Translations under genes and position numbers: made by a program | The notes under the pieces: generated by a model | The model's database searches: none | Told to the model about the DNA's origin: nothing | Seen by the model: only the letters and a program-made list of their open reading frames with translations | Assembly: GCA_015499995.1 (NCBI GenBank) | Contig: JADNRV010000631.1 | Location: forward strand, 1 to 20,869 | Length of the DNA stretch: 20,869 nt | DNA from: Flammula alnicola | Lineage: Eukaryota; Basidiomycota; Agaricomycetes; Agaricales; Strophariaceae | Direction: 5' to 3' | Part shown: one piece after another, positions 1-8,486 of the stretch | Numbering within the stretch: the stretch's first letter is position 1 | Layout of the letters: every line of letters starts with the position of its first letter

Positions 1-1119
1 AAGGTTGACATGACTTATGAAGGGGGTCGAGAAGCGCGGAGGTTGCATTGTGCGACTGATTTGGATATAAATCTCTTCGTGTTTACATTCCGGATGGACC
101 AATCTGGTTAGAACAAGAAATGCATGGCACACGACTCTGTTCCGGTTGTGCGTAAATTGGTGGCGGACGTAGTAGGGGGAGGTAGGGGGAACCATGATTA
201 TCGCATTATTTGACCATGGTGAGGTCGGGTAAGCTCTTTGGCCGTTTTGTGATCTCCAATCAGGTGGGAAAACTGGTGCTGGGCATACGGGATACCAGCT
301 AAGTTAACGAAGGACTGGAGAAGACTGAGCTCTGTGTTGAGTCGCGTAGACATGAAAAATGGAATTCGAACAGCCGGAGACTGCCAGATTGAAGATTCCC
401 GAAAGCCGAAGGACCAATATGTGCATATTTGGATCGGAAGCCTCCGGCAGACGGCAGACGGCGGCACTGCGGCGTCAACTTGCTGAGTCTTGCTCAACAC
501 CGTGACCTCCGAAGGCATCTACGTCAAGCCGCACAACTGAGGCTCAGCGCACGGTCCTAACATTGCGTTAAATATATTCCTCGGGCCTCCTACGTTCTGT
601 TCGGGCCTCGGGAAAGGATCCCGATCAGCCTTGATTACATGGATTTGTTTCAAGATTCAAGCCAACTCTTGAGCCATTGACAACTTGAAACTGCGTATAT
701 TTGCCACTCACCGAGCAAAGGCTTGTGAACTCGAGTTGCCGCTGTGTTTTAGTTATCTGCTCGCTCTCAAGTCGCTGGCGGGACCCCACTCCGGATCCAT
801 CATCACTGACAGTTGGACATTTCATTACTTAATTGTTAATTAGATACATGTAGATGTAGATTATTAGATATGTCATCAAGCCTCAGGCCTCAATGGGCAA
901 CACAAGTACTGTCGTTCTCCTGGCCTACTGACGTCGGACGACTTACAGGCTTATGTACTTATTCCAGCAGATAATTTACACATCGCCTATAGGGTTGCGA
1001 TGCTATTTTTAGAGATCACTGTAGGCTGTGCAGTCCCTAATCCGGCTTCTCGAAACAAACCCATCGAAATCTTTATTTCTGCACCATCTGGCATCTCACT
1101 TCCCTCAGCTACCTAATCC
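1..1119. other. Intergenic region left of the first gene
   Basis: I see no gene here that I can support. A minus-strand open frame of 106 codons starts with ATG at 516-518 and ends near 198, but I recognise no family in it and its composition does not settle whether it is coding. A smaller minus-strand frame at 625-825 is equally unconvincing. The final part before 1120 is pyrimidine-rich, as is common upstream of fungal start codons, and presumably carries the promoter of the next gene. No clear TATA box or repeat family was found. Confidence 0.5.
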
Positions 1120-2077
1120 ATGTCTTCTGAGAAAGACTCACTATCGACTATACCTCAATCTCCTTTGCCAGAGGCTCCACCGGCATATAATACAGTCGGT
1201 CCGCCGAATCCTACCCCTGGTGACTGGAATGTACAATCTATCGCCAATCAACAACCGATCGCACTCACGAGTTCCCCGCCATCTTTTCGGCCTCCCAACT
1301 CAGCCCCAAAGTCTCACAAAAGATCCCTCAGCTCGTCGTCGACAACCACCCTCAAGAGCAAGAAGAGTTGGTTCCAATTCTCCTCAACATCGTCCACGCG
1401 CACCTTAAATGAAGTGCGGACGACGGTCATCGGACTTGTCAGGGATTTGGTGCGGGATCACAGTTCAGGATCCCCTGCGGCATTGGGGATACTGAACAGC
1501 TGTGCTGATGCGTGCTTGTCACACTCGGTGTCGCTCTCGGAGATTCTCCAAGACAAATTCATCGAGAGTCACTCGCCATTATATTGGGCCATCGTCAAGC
1601 ACCCAAAGCCCGAGGTCGGAGGGCAGGAGCTGCTGGAAGGATCGCCCCCAGAGGAGCCTGACCTTGTTGGTGCTCTTCTATCTCATTGCACGCCCTTGAA
1701 TGCAGAGACGATATCGGAACTCCGTCTTGCATGTCTGGCGACGTCCGACCAGATTATGTTCCAGCGCCTCCATTGCCTCCCTCAATTCTCTTCGATTTCT
1801 GGCGCAGATCAGGTCATTCTGGGCGCGGATCTACCGCCCGATGATGTTACAGTGGAGATAGGCCATGGTACTGATGGTGCATTCTCCGTCAGCTTCCGAG
1901 TTCCTCAATACCACAAGCGAATGATGATCTCAAAGGAGATCGTGCTGGAGTTCATTGCGCGGAGTGAGTGATTCACTCTCTACATTTAGCGATACATCCT
2001 ATACGCGCTATGCAGATAGATTATGGCGATTTTCCTTCCTGATTACTCCTGAAAACGCGTTGTGGCAGTGCATATAG
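1120..2077 (+). CDS. Conserved basidiomycete hypothetical protein, two exons
   Basis: Predicted as exon 1 at 1120-1963 and exon 2 at 2016-2077, about 301 residues. The 52-nt intron at 1964-2015 begins GTGAGT and ends GCAG. Without splicing the frame stops just after it (FIARSE); with splicing it continues as ARNRLWRFSF, which fits the C-terminus I remember for this agaricomycete family, so I prefer the spliced form. The N-terminal 90 residues or so are Ser/Pro-rich and probably disordered, with a PPAYNTV-like motif near residue 21. The rest looks like a compact helical domain (SWFQF, then EVRTTVIGLVRDLVRD, then SPLYWAIVKHPKPE). There is no signal peptide or membrane segment. I do not know its function. 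The ATG at 1120 is the first good one in frame. It has no close neighbours and appears to be the only intact host gene in the window. Confidence 0.8.
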
Positions 2078-2829
2078 TCACATGCAGTCCAGATATAGAC
2101 ATGTTGTATTGTACATACACTCTTCACCCAATACTACTACGTGCCATGTCCATCCGAGTGCCCTAGGCCTGCTCGCCCTACCACAGCGTGGTACGGGCCT
2201 CCTCCTGGCTCGTGGTGCGTTTCGTTATCTCTCCAAGAGCCAAGTCCCCCCACATGGTTCGACGCACATCTTCTCCTCCCGGATTTATCCACCGGAGATG
2301 CAACAACTTCGCCTGATAATTGTAATTTTCCCTCCTGTTCTCGTATACCCTTTCTCAATATCTGAATTTCAAGGGAACTCATCAACGATGTTACCGCTGA
2401 AATCGAAACAGATGATGGAGGCTCCGCGAAATGGTGTCCCCACAACGCAATTGGTTGTCTCGCTCGATGAGAGTCCTGCTTTTTCCAGTTTGCAGTATTC
2501 GTATGTCTGTTATCCGAAGTTCTATGGTAGCAAATCACTGATGTTCTAACATATCATCCATCAGAGGAAGTTCGCACATTTCTGGAGATGATAATCTACG
2601 GGTTAGGCTGGAAGGCAAGCTCCGAAAGCCAAGTGCGGTGGAAATAGACGATTTCGTTAGTCCATGAATCTTTACGGATCCTACTATATATATCACCCCA
2701 TAAATTCACCCCCGCAATTCCACCAGCGAAACAAAGCTAGAAGATCTACAGTATATAAAAATTACAAACGATACATATTCTTCTTCGCCCTCCAGTTGAG
2801 TATACTGTTGTAGATGTTCAAACGCGTTA
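2078..2829. other. Intergenic region, no supported gene
   Basis: This is the 3' flank of the two-exon gene, then unassigned sequence. Open frames exist on both strands between 2082 and 2549, including a minus-strand frame ending in a Gly/His-rich tail at 2137. They overlap each other, contain no recognisable domain and may be chance frames. A short AT-rich stretch with TATATATA lies near 2685. I could assign no repeat or RNA gene. Confidence 0.4.
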
Positions 2830-3170
2830 ATCTTCCTCTAGTCCTTCTGGATCGAACGTTGGCTCTTCTCGTTTTATAAGTCCATTCAGAGGATTGAAAG
2901 TTTCCCGTCGGATACTTCTTTGTATATAGGTGGATAAGTGAGATTCAATTTTAGCCCTTCGTCCATATAGTCCGCGAGGAAGGGCTGGATGTCGATTGTC
3001 ATTTTCCATAAAATATTAATGTTGATCTCCTTGAGAGGTTCAGCATCCATATATTTGACGGCGTCCATCCGCCTAATAAAAGTGCGCACGTATGCCTCCG
3101 GAACGTTAAGTGCATCAATGATAAACCACAAGCGGATCACCCAGTGAGTCAAGCAAAATACAACATTTGT
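2830..3170 (-). pseudogene. Unidentified coding-like fragment
   Basis: Two overlapping minus-strand frames have protein-like composition but neither has a convincing start. One, about 3152 down to 2886, includes LNVPEAYVRTFIRRMDAVKY and ADYMDEGLKLNLTYPPIYK. Another ends at 2827 with EEPTFDPEGLEED. A third, across 3118-3170, contains ENKCCILLDSLGDP, faintly like the DSLG segment of Ulp1/C48 cysteine proteases, but no catalytic His, Asp or Cys context is visible. The fragment lies directly beside the U6 sequence. It may be the remains of a gene with introns or frame breaks, or a chance pattern. I assign no function. Confidence 0.3.
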
Positions 3171-3202
3171 TTTCGATGGACACTAATCGCACTCTAACAT
3201 CT

Positions 3203-3226
3203 GTCCCCTTCGGGGTGACATACAAA

Positions 3227-3257
<31 letters not shown>

Positions 3258-3348
3258 GGCCCCTGCACAAGGATGACACGCTTTCCCGGAGTGGTAGATT
3301 TACGGATCTCAATATTTATTTTGCTCATCCTGCCGAGACCAACATTTT
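3203..3348 (+). ncRNA. U6 spliceosomal snRNA sequence
   Basis: The RNA core of the spliceosome active site. The 5' end forms the expected small hairpin (GTCCCCTTCGGGG at 3203-3215). Then come the ACAGAGA box that pairs with the 5' splice site (3241-3247), the catalytic AGC triad (3253-3255) and the internal stem-loop stretch ATGGCCCCTGCACAAGGATG. From about 3230 to 3280 the match to eukaryotic U6 as I remember it is essentially complete. The 3' part is unusual: no T-run follows at the usual ~100 nt. A nine-T run, a plausible Pol III terminator, lies at 3345-3353. A possible short intron at 3294-3337 (GTAGAT to CCGAG) would give a spliced RNA of about 100 nt. No clear upstream TATA box is visible, so this could instead be a U6 pseudogene. 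The end coordinate assumes termination in the T-run. Confidence 0.85.
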
Positions 3349-3353
3349 TTTTT

Positions 3354-3787
3354 GTGAATTAACCCTTACCAAGTATGCCAATCCATCTTCTTTTTATTAG
3401 ATACGATTTCAGAACTGGCATACCGATATCGGCTGTGCATTTATTTCTTTTTCGGATATGCACGAAACGGGGCTGCGGTTATAAACGCCCATGACTTTCG
3501 CTTGACATCAAAGTATAGATGCAGGATTCCAGAAAATTTCTCTCGATAGCGGGCAAACAGTGGGCGGGACGTCGACAGGCATGTCCAACGCGAAGACTTA
3601 TTCGTTTATATTCAATGACACCTTCCTTATCTAAGAGACCCAAAGTATTCAACCCATAATACTCAAGATTTCTTGCAGTAATGTTGTCTTGCCGGTTGCG
3701 ACGGGATTCAGATGGAGAAAAATAGAGAATAGCATGCATGCGGCACCCTATAGAAAAGATCGAACTCCTAGTCTGCTTTGTGAGGCC
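3354..3787. other. Unassigned region between U6 and the P450 relic
   Basis: AT-rich at its left end. A minus-strand open frame at 3479-3739 (86 codons) contains LEYYGLNTLGLLDKEGV but matches nothing I recognise. No RNA gene or repeat was identified. Confidence 0.35.
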
Positions 3788-4306
3788 TTAATTTTCGTTT
3801 GCCTCGATGATCAGTCGTTTGGCCAAATCAGAGCGAGGAGTAATGGAGCACTCGAAATGTTTTTTGTGTCTGGAGGCGAACACTGATGAAGTAATATCGA
3901 TGAAAGAAGAGTTATAGCGAACGCACTTGAGTAGACCGTAGTCCCCGTAGTCATCCTTGATTTCGATTTCGTTGCCAAGCTCATCTTTGGCCTTTCTTAT
4001 GTTGAAGGCGGCTGGACTGAGGATATTAGCAGCCACAGCTGGTCGACAACAGAATGAGCTACGATGCGCAGAGGAATGGAAGGTGCTCACAGTCGAGCTT
4101 CCAACGTGTTTGCCAACACAGACTCTATTATGATAATGGGGTCAAATGTTTGATATAATTGCGAGTTACGAGGTCTGATTCACCTTCGTCCGAACCCATA
4201 AGCTAAGATATGGCCGTCGTCATTCAATTTGCCATCGTCATCGAAGAACCGCCCGGGCTTAAAGCTGTGAGGGTCAGGATACCGATCTTCGTTACGTGTC
4301 ATGGCC
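3788..4306 (-). pseudogene. Cytochrome P450 C-terminal fragment, four exons
   Basis: Remains of a heme-thiolate monooxygenase. Reading on the minus strand, the exons are 4306-4184, 4124-4091, 4038-3927 and 3869-3788, separated by GT-AG introns of 59, 52 and 57 nt, giving about 117 residues of a family normally near 500. Exon 1 carries the meander and PERF-like region (RYPDPHSFKPGRFF). The heme-binding loop spans the first intron and reads YGFGRRVCVG, with the axial Cys and Tyr in place of the usual first Phe. The end is FECSITPRSDLAKRLI and a TAA stop at 3788-3790. The first codon of exon 1 is split, consistent with the usual Trp before AMTRNED. No upstream exons (I-helix, ExxR) are visible; low-complexity DNA begins about 80 nt upstream. 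Exon 3 is one base short near 4033-4034, where a GG pair seems to stand for GGG. It is non-functional as seen here. Substrate and subfamily cannot be told. Confidence 0.85.
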
Positions 4307-4382
4307 CTACTCGGCAGGAAAACAGTACAGTAATAAGTACGGGAGTCCTGATTGCGAAAATAGGGCAAGGAGAAAAAGCAGT

Positions 4383-4490
4383 GTGCAGTGAGTGAGGTGA
4401 GTGCGAGTGCGTGCACTCACTTACACTCACTCTCACGCACCTCAATCTCTTCCGCACTCGCCTCACTCATTCACACGCACTCACTTTCTA
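4383..4490. repeat. CACTCA/TGAGTG low-complexity inverted sequence
   Basis: About 100 nt built from TGAGTG-type words on the left and CACTCA-type words on the right, so the two halves are partly complementary and could fold into a hairpin. It lies where the missing upstream exons of the P450 relic would be expected. The following 320 nt (4491-4812) hold nothing that I can identify. Confidence 0.7.
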
Positions 4491-4812
4491 TTACTTATAG
4501 GACTGCGCACTTGTATAGGGTGCGAGCTGAGTGCTGAGTACTGAGATGTGGCATGTCAGGTAATAATCGGCCCTCAATGAATGAATTATGCACGCTTGCA
4601 CGAAGTAGCAATATCTAGATTGTATTTTACCTAAGTTTAGCCACTTTTTGGGAAAATTAACACAGGCATTTGCTAGTAGCGCAAGAGTGGCTTTGGGCAG
4701 GGTACTGTGTGGAGGAGATGAATAACGCGCTCGTGGAAACAGCACACAAAGCCCAAATTCCCACGTGATGCCGGTGATGCCGCTCGCACATCCACCCGAC
4801 GGTCGTTTAGAT

Positions 4813-4930
4813 CAGTGGTGTCACTGACCCGGGTCATGACCGGTCTTGACCCGGTCGGGTCAAAAGAAGCATTTTGACCCCATAAAAATCCAGACCCGGT
4901 CAAGAAGGGGTCATGGGAAACCGGCATACA
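4813..4930. mobile_element. Possible hAT-type transposon end with GACCC palindromes
   Basis: The stretch starts CAGTGGTG and is packed with TGACCC/GGGTCA words: a perfect 12-bp palindrome at 4825-4836, an imperfect one at 4847-4862 (TGACCC, four bases, GGGTCA), and further GACCC and GACCCGGTC words to about 4910. A CAG-type terminus followed by GACCC-rich subterminal repeats is what I know from hAT-superfamily ends. No opposite terminus, eight-base duplication or hAT transposase domain was found in the window, so this is an inference from sequence style only. It may be a solo end or a decayed copy. Confidence 0.4.
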
Positions 4931-5137
4931 AGCTTCCGAATGCCGGCTGACCTGCCCATCCTGTTCTGTTCTTGTCAGTCAGCTCAATCAGTTCAGCTCA
5001 TTCATTTCAAGATATATCAATTAATTACTGTAGCTGCCAAGAATATGAGTGCTCTGAAGGAATAAATGTGAAATAAGCGACCAAATGAACACCAAAAATC
5101 ATCAAGATGTAAGAAGTTTTAAGACGAGAATCTGAGA

Positions 5138-5506
5138 TCAGTTGACACGAGACGATGTTGCCGTCGACGCAGAGTTTCCACCAAAAACACTCTCATGCGC
5201 TCGCAGCTCCTCTTCGAGGTTCTTTTTACTTCCTGGCCAATAAAACTCGAGACCTTCCTCTGGGCGAATCGTAAAGTTGAATAACTCCGAGAGTGGGATT
5301 TGTGTCTTGTGGTTTCTCGAAGTCGATGGACGACGTGTAGCTTGCTGAACACCGTTAATGGGTATTGTTGTAGGCTCGGATAGGGTAGGCATGATGTAGG
5401 GTGGGAAGTTATCGTCGTCATCCTCTTGGTTTGATAGTTCTACCTGTCGGAAGAGACCTTCTGCATACTGTTGAAAATCAGTCGGATCGACGTGTTCGGA
5501 GGTAAC
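5138..5506 (-). pseudogene. Unidentified ORF fragment, acidic and Ser/Thr-rich
   Basis: An open frame of 122 codons runs from about 5506 down to a TGA at 5138-5140. Its first codon follows directly on an in-frame TGA, and the only in-frame ATG is at 5390-5392, so the N-terminus seems lost or spliced from elsewhere. Visible features are FQQYAEGLFRQVELSNQEDD near the start, a basic Thr/Arg-rich middle, and LSELFNFTIRPEEGLEFYWP near the end. I recognise no domain. The composition looks like real coding sequence. It lies about 200 nt beyond the GACCC-rich stretch and could belong to the same mobile element, but nothing shows this. Confidence 0.4.
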
Positions 5507-5757
5507 TCATTAAAGCCCTATTTTCCTATACTTCGAAGCAATGAAGCCCGCGACACGACACCCAGTAGGATATATCTTTCCGTCTCATTATAACTTCGCG
5601 AATTATGGGGAGGCGCAACGCCGGTCAGATCAATTTCTATTTGTATTTGTTTACACGCTTCATATATGGACGAAATCATGGAAAATCAGTATTTTGTACG
5701 CCCCGGCACGTTACCATAAAGGTTTTGCAGGGAAATCGTCACTAAAAAAGGTTTTTG

Positions 5758-5864
5758 AGGGAATGGCCCAATAATAGATAAGATAAGATAACATTGAGTC
5801 TGGGTTATCTACTTAAACTACGGAAATTCAAGAGATTACTCTCAGAATTATCGGGCCATTCCCT
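5758..5864. repeat. Inverted repeat pair, MITE-like
   Basis: The left arm at 5758-5775 (AGGGAATGGCCCAATAAT) and the right arm at 5847-5864 are reverse complements with one mismatch in 18. They enclose about 70 nt, including GATAA tandem words at 5777-5790. This could be a very small non-autonomous transposon, a snapback structure or a chance hairpin. The surrounding region 5507-6104 holds no gene I can support; it is AT-rich, as expected for intergenic DNA. Confidence 0.55.
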
Positions 5865-6104
5865 TTAGAATATAAAATTAGGTATATTCTTCCTATAAAG
5901 TATAAGATGAATGTGCCGTGCAAAGTAGTTATTTTGTTTTCAAAAATCACACCGCCAAACGCGCATTTCTCGATTATGTAATCAGAAATTTAACGCGTAA
6001 AGGGGTTGTCCCCGACCCGACGCATTCGCAAAACACGTTCTGGGCTACTCTCTGGGCTACATTATATCCTCTTAATTATTTATATTCACTCTAGGCAGCT
6101 TCTT

Positions 6105-6593
6105 ATGACGCGGAGCATAGCTCGAAAGCCAAAACGGCAATCCAAAGCACAAATTCACTCACTGCAAAAGGCTACTCTTGCTCGTTGGAATAATAAACAC
6201 GAAGAAGAAGATGACCATTTGATGTCCACATCTGAAGACACTATACGCGACCTCCAGAACAAGGCTTCCAACTATAAACAGCAGTTGAAAGACCAAAAAA
6301 AGAAATATTGGAACGAGAAGAGAAGAAACCACCGGCTCCAAAAGGCCAATGATGCAAGGAAGGTGGATCTAAAACATGTAAAGGAGCAGGCATATAGGAT
6401 GCGGGGCGCATTGCAGATGTTGGGAAAGGAGCTCGAGGAAATTCAAGGAGTGGCCGATGAATCAATCCGTCTTCTACAGGCCAAGGTCAAGGAATTGGAG
6501 GTGGCGAAGAAAGATTTGACGCAAACGTGTGCTGTTCTGCAGAAAAGAAATAAGCGAATCACATCTCAACTGAAGGCATTAAAGGCGCGGTGA
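6105..6593 (+). CDS. Coiled-coil protein, probably N-terminal piece of a repetitive family
   Basis: 162 residues from ATG at 6105 to TGA at 6591-6593. An open frame continues upstream to about 6006 but holds no better start; CTCTAGGCAG just before the ATG could be a splice acceptor. The first 25 residues are basic (MTRSIARKPKRQSKAQIHSL). From about residue 45 to the end the sequence is a near-continuous charged helix with heptad spacing (TIRDLQNKASNYKQQLKDQ; VKELEVAKKDLTQTCAVLQK), predicting a long coiled coil. From memory it resembles the N-terminus of a high-copy agaricomycete family whose members carry a longer C-terminal domain. If so, this copy is truncated: after the TGA a frame one base away continues briefly with a basic stretch. 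It lies just left of retrotransposon 1. Function unknown. Confidence 0.55.
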   Translation: MTRSIARKPKRQSKAQIHSLQKATLARWNNKHEEEDDHLMSTSEDTIRDLQNKASNYKQQLKDQKKKYWNEKRRNHRLQKANDARKVDLKHVKEQAYRMRGALQMLGKELEEIQGVADESIRLLQAKVKELEVAKKDLTQTCAVLQKRNKRITSQLKALKAR

Positions 6594-7523
6594 AGAGACC
6601 GCGAGCGGCTAGCTGTGAACGGACTACTATTCTCCTTACCTGAGCTATTTTTAGCACTTAGTAAAGCTTACAATGTAGTCTAAATGTTACAAGTCCGGAC
6701 ATTACAATGACAAGACTACTAAGGACTAGAGGAAACTATGCAAGATAACGAGGAATGCGCGGTCAATTAAAGACATTATCATTAGTAACTATTGAGATAA
6801 CAGTCAATACATCTAATGAAGTGTACGGAATAGGCGCCTTTCAGTAATATCTTAACCATCCGGCCTATACAGCGAGGGCGTGGGTCTCTAGATTAAAGAA
6901 CGGACATCTAGGCACACTACAGGACAGGTCGCGTGACATTGCCGAAGGCACCGAGGACAGTGGAGCAGCGGGGTAAAGCAGACGCCCATAGACGCGCCTG
7001 TAGCAACGCCGATCAAAGCTCGGATCAAAGGGATACCAAATTGGGAACACATACCATATCGGGTAATAACTTGGTACAGGAAGATTTCCGGGGTACATAA
7101 CTCGACACAGCGAGATCCCAGATGCACGCCGAGAGTACCAGAGTATCGGGTACGGAGGACAAAGGGTTACAACCCTAATCACGAGGATTATCACGGACAG
7201 AACGGGTGAGGATTGCCCGAGCGTCTCCGATGAGATGTAAGCGCGTCTATGCTCCGGTCAGTCGATAGCCAATGACAAGACAAGATACCAATGAAAACGA
7301 AAGGTCACGAGCCTGTATACCACGCGGTCGAGGAGGAGTAAGTCTTAGGCGCTTAAGTTAGCCGAGCCGACGACGATCTGAGCTCCCGATCCAACCAAAA
7401 AGGCATGATTGAGCGGACGCGCACGGAAACTGTACTCCACAAGGCCGCCGCTCGCGCACAAATGCCCATGAAATCTCTATATTCTCGTCATTGCGTCTAT
7501 GTAATAATATATCGTCTCAGTAG

Positions 7524-7531
7524 TATATAAG
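7524..7531 (+). promoter_or_regulatory. Putative LTR TATA box
   Basis: TATATAAG, the clearest TATA box in the leader of retrotransposon 1. It lies about 960 nt before the Gag frame. Transcription would be expected to start about 25-35 nt downstream, near 7555. Assignment as the Pol II promoter of the element is inference. Confidence 0.5.
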
Positions 7532-7580
7532 CAGCCCTGTAACACCGTAGAATACAAGCAATTTACCACCCACGAGATAC

Positions 7581-7610
7581 AAGCACTTAAGAATTATATC
7601 TTAAGTGTTT
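7581..7610 (+). repeat. Hairpin just downstream of the presumed LTR start site
   Basis: The arms AAGCACTTAAGA (7581-7592) and TCTTAAGTGTTT (7599-7610) are complementary with one mismatch and flank a six-base loop ATTATA. In an RNA starting near 7555 this stem-loop would sit about 25-55 nt from the 5' end, in the R or U5 part. Confidence 0.6.
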
Positions 7611-7809
7611 CACCTCTAAGTACCAAGTAGCTTCAAAGCGAGAGTCCCATAATATAAAAAGAAACCAAGTAACGATATAAACGAACTGTTAAGACGAGAA
7701 CGCGTGTCTAAGTGATTCGCCAAGACAAGTAAAGAGAGTTATAAGCCAAGGAACCTGTCTAAGTGACTTGTTCAAAACCTACCCTTTGTCAAAGGACATC
7801 TGGGGACCT

Positions 7810-7900
7810 GGACTGTAGTGTCGGTAGACAAAGCGTCTACGCGCCTCTGGCCATTGTTAAGGGACTGTAGTGTCGGCGGATCAGACATCTGCGCGCCTCT
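7810..7900 (+). repeat. Imperfect direct duplication in retrotransposon 1 leader
   Basis: Two copies of a segment of about 39 nt, starting at 7810 and 7862, share GGACTGTAGTGTCGG at the start and GCGCCTCT at the end, with differences between. The period is 52 nt. It is probably a local duplication within the LTR or leader. Confidence 0.65.
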
Positions 7901-8361
7901 TTCCACAAGTATAGTTTTTGAGACAAGTAAAGACAAGTTAAAGGGCATAGAGCCATCTTCTCAATTGGAGAACAAGACAAAGCGAGATCAGTTAGCAGTT
8001 TGTGCATAGAGCACTAGTTTCCGAGTACCAGACCAGAATTTACACAAGTCTATTGGACTTAAAACGACCCATTGGCTATAAACGCGCCTAAGGCCTTGCC
8101 TGAGCCGTTGTATAGTTAAACACCTTCTTTTATCGCACACCTACTATCAGGTATCGATATTATAAAACTATTATCCTCCCCTTGGACGAACTAAGTCAAC
8201 TAAACATTGATTTGGGTGTTTGAGTGTAGTAAAGTAGTTATTTTAAAAGTGAAGCAAGTCGGATTTGATAGTATCTCTCTAATAGACATTACAAAGTCTA
8301 TTGAAAGCGACTACTTGATTATCTAGTAGTTCACACACACCCCGCACTAAGCATCTTTATC

Positions 8362-8377
8362 TGGAGCCCACCGCGAG
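8362..8377 (+). other. Candidate primer-binding site, weak
   Basis: TGGAGCCCACCGCGAG begins with the TGG expected opposite a tRNA CCA end and lies about 125 nt before the Gag frame. I could not match it to a specific tRNA, and no LTR end in CA lies directly before it. Self-priming, known in some fungal Gypsy elements, is an alternative. Confidence 0.2.
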
Positions 8378-8486
8378 GGGGGGTTTCTAAGATATTTGAT
8401 ACAAGGTTGTGGTAAAAGAGGCGTCGATTATTCGTACAGAAAGTCGTGCTTCAACCTGTATAGGATTTGAATCGTTCAAACGGTGA

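Larger units (their letters stand above)
6660..8486 (+). other. Retrotransposon 1 5' LTR and leader region
   Basis: About 1.8 kb without a supported gene. It contains a TATA box, a hairpin, tandem duplications and repeated short words such as TGTCTAAGTGA (7705 and 7756) and AGACAAGTAAAGA (from 7722 and 7921). The LTR end cannot be fixed without the second LTR. A minus-strand open frame at 6865-7194 has a composition unlike a protein and was not called. Confidence 0.5.

Noticed and set aside
198..518. Minus-strand 106-codon open frame
   Set aside because: It has an ATG and a stop but no family resemblance. Left as unassigned rather than called a gene.
2137..2549. Overlapping open frames on both strands, one with a Gly/His-rich tail
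   Set aside because: No recognisable domain, no splice pattern, and frames on opposite strands cover the same bases, so neither can be preferred.
3118..3170. Ulp1/C48 protease fragment (ENKCCILLDSLGDP)
   Set aside because: Only a short resemblance to the DSLG segment; the catalytic residues are not visible.
6865..7194. Minus-strand frame rich in Tyr, Pro and Ser inside the leader of element 1
   Set aside because: Composition is unlike a folded protein and it lies within LTR/leader sequence; most likely chance.
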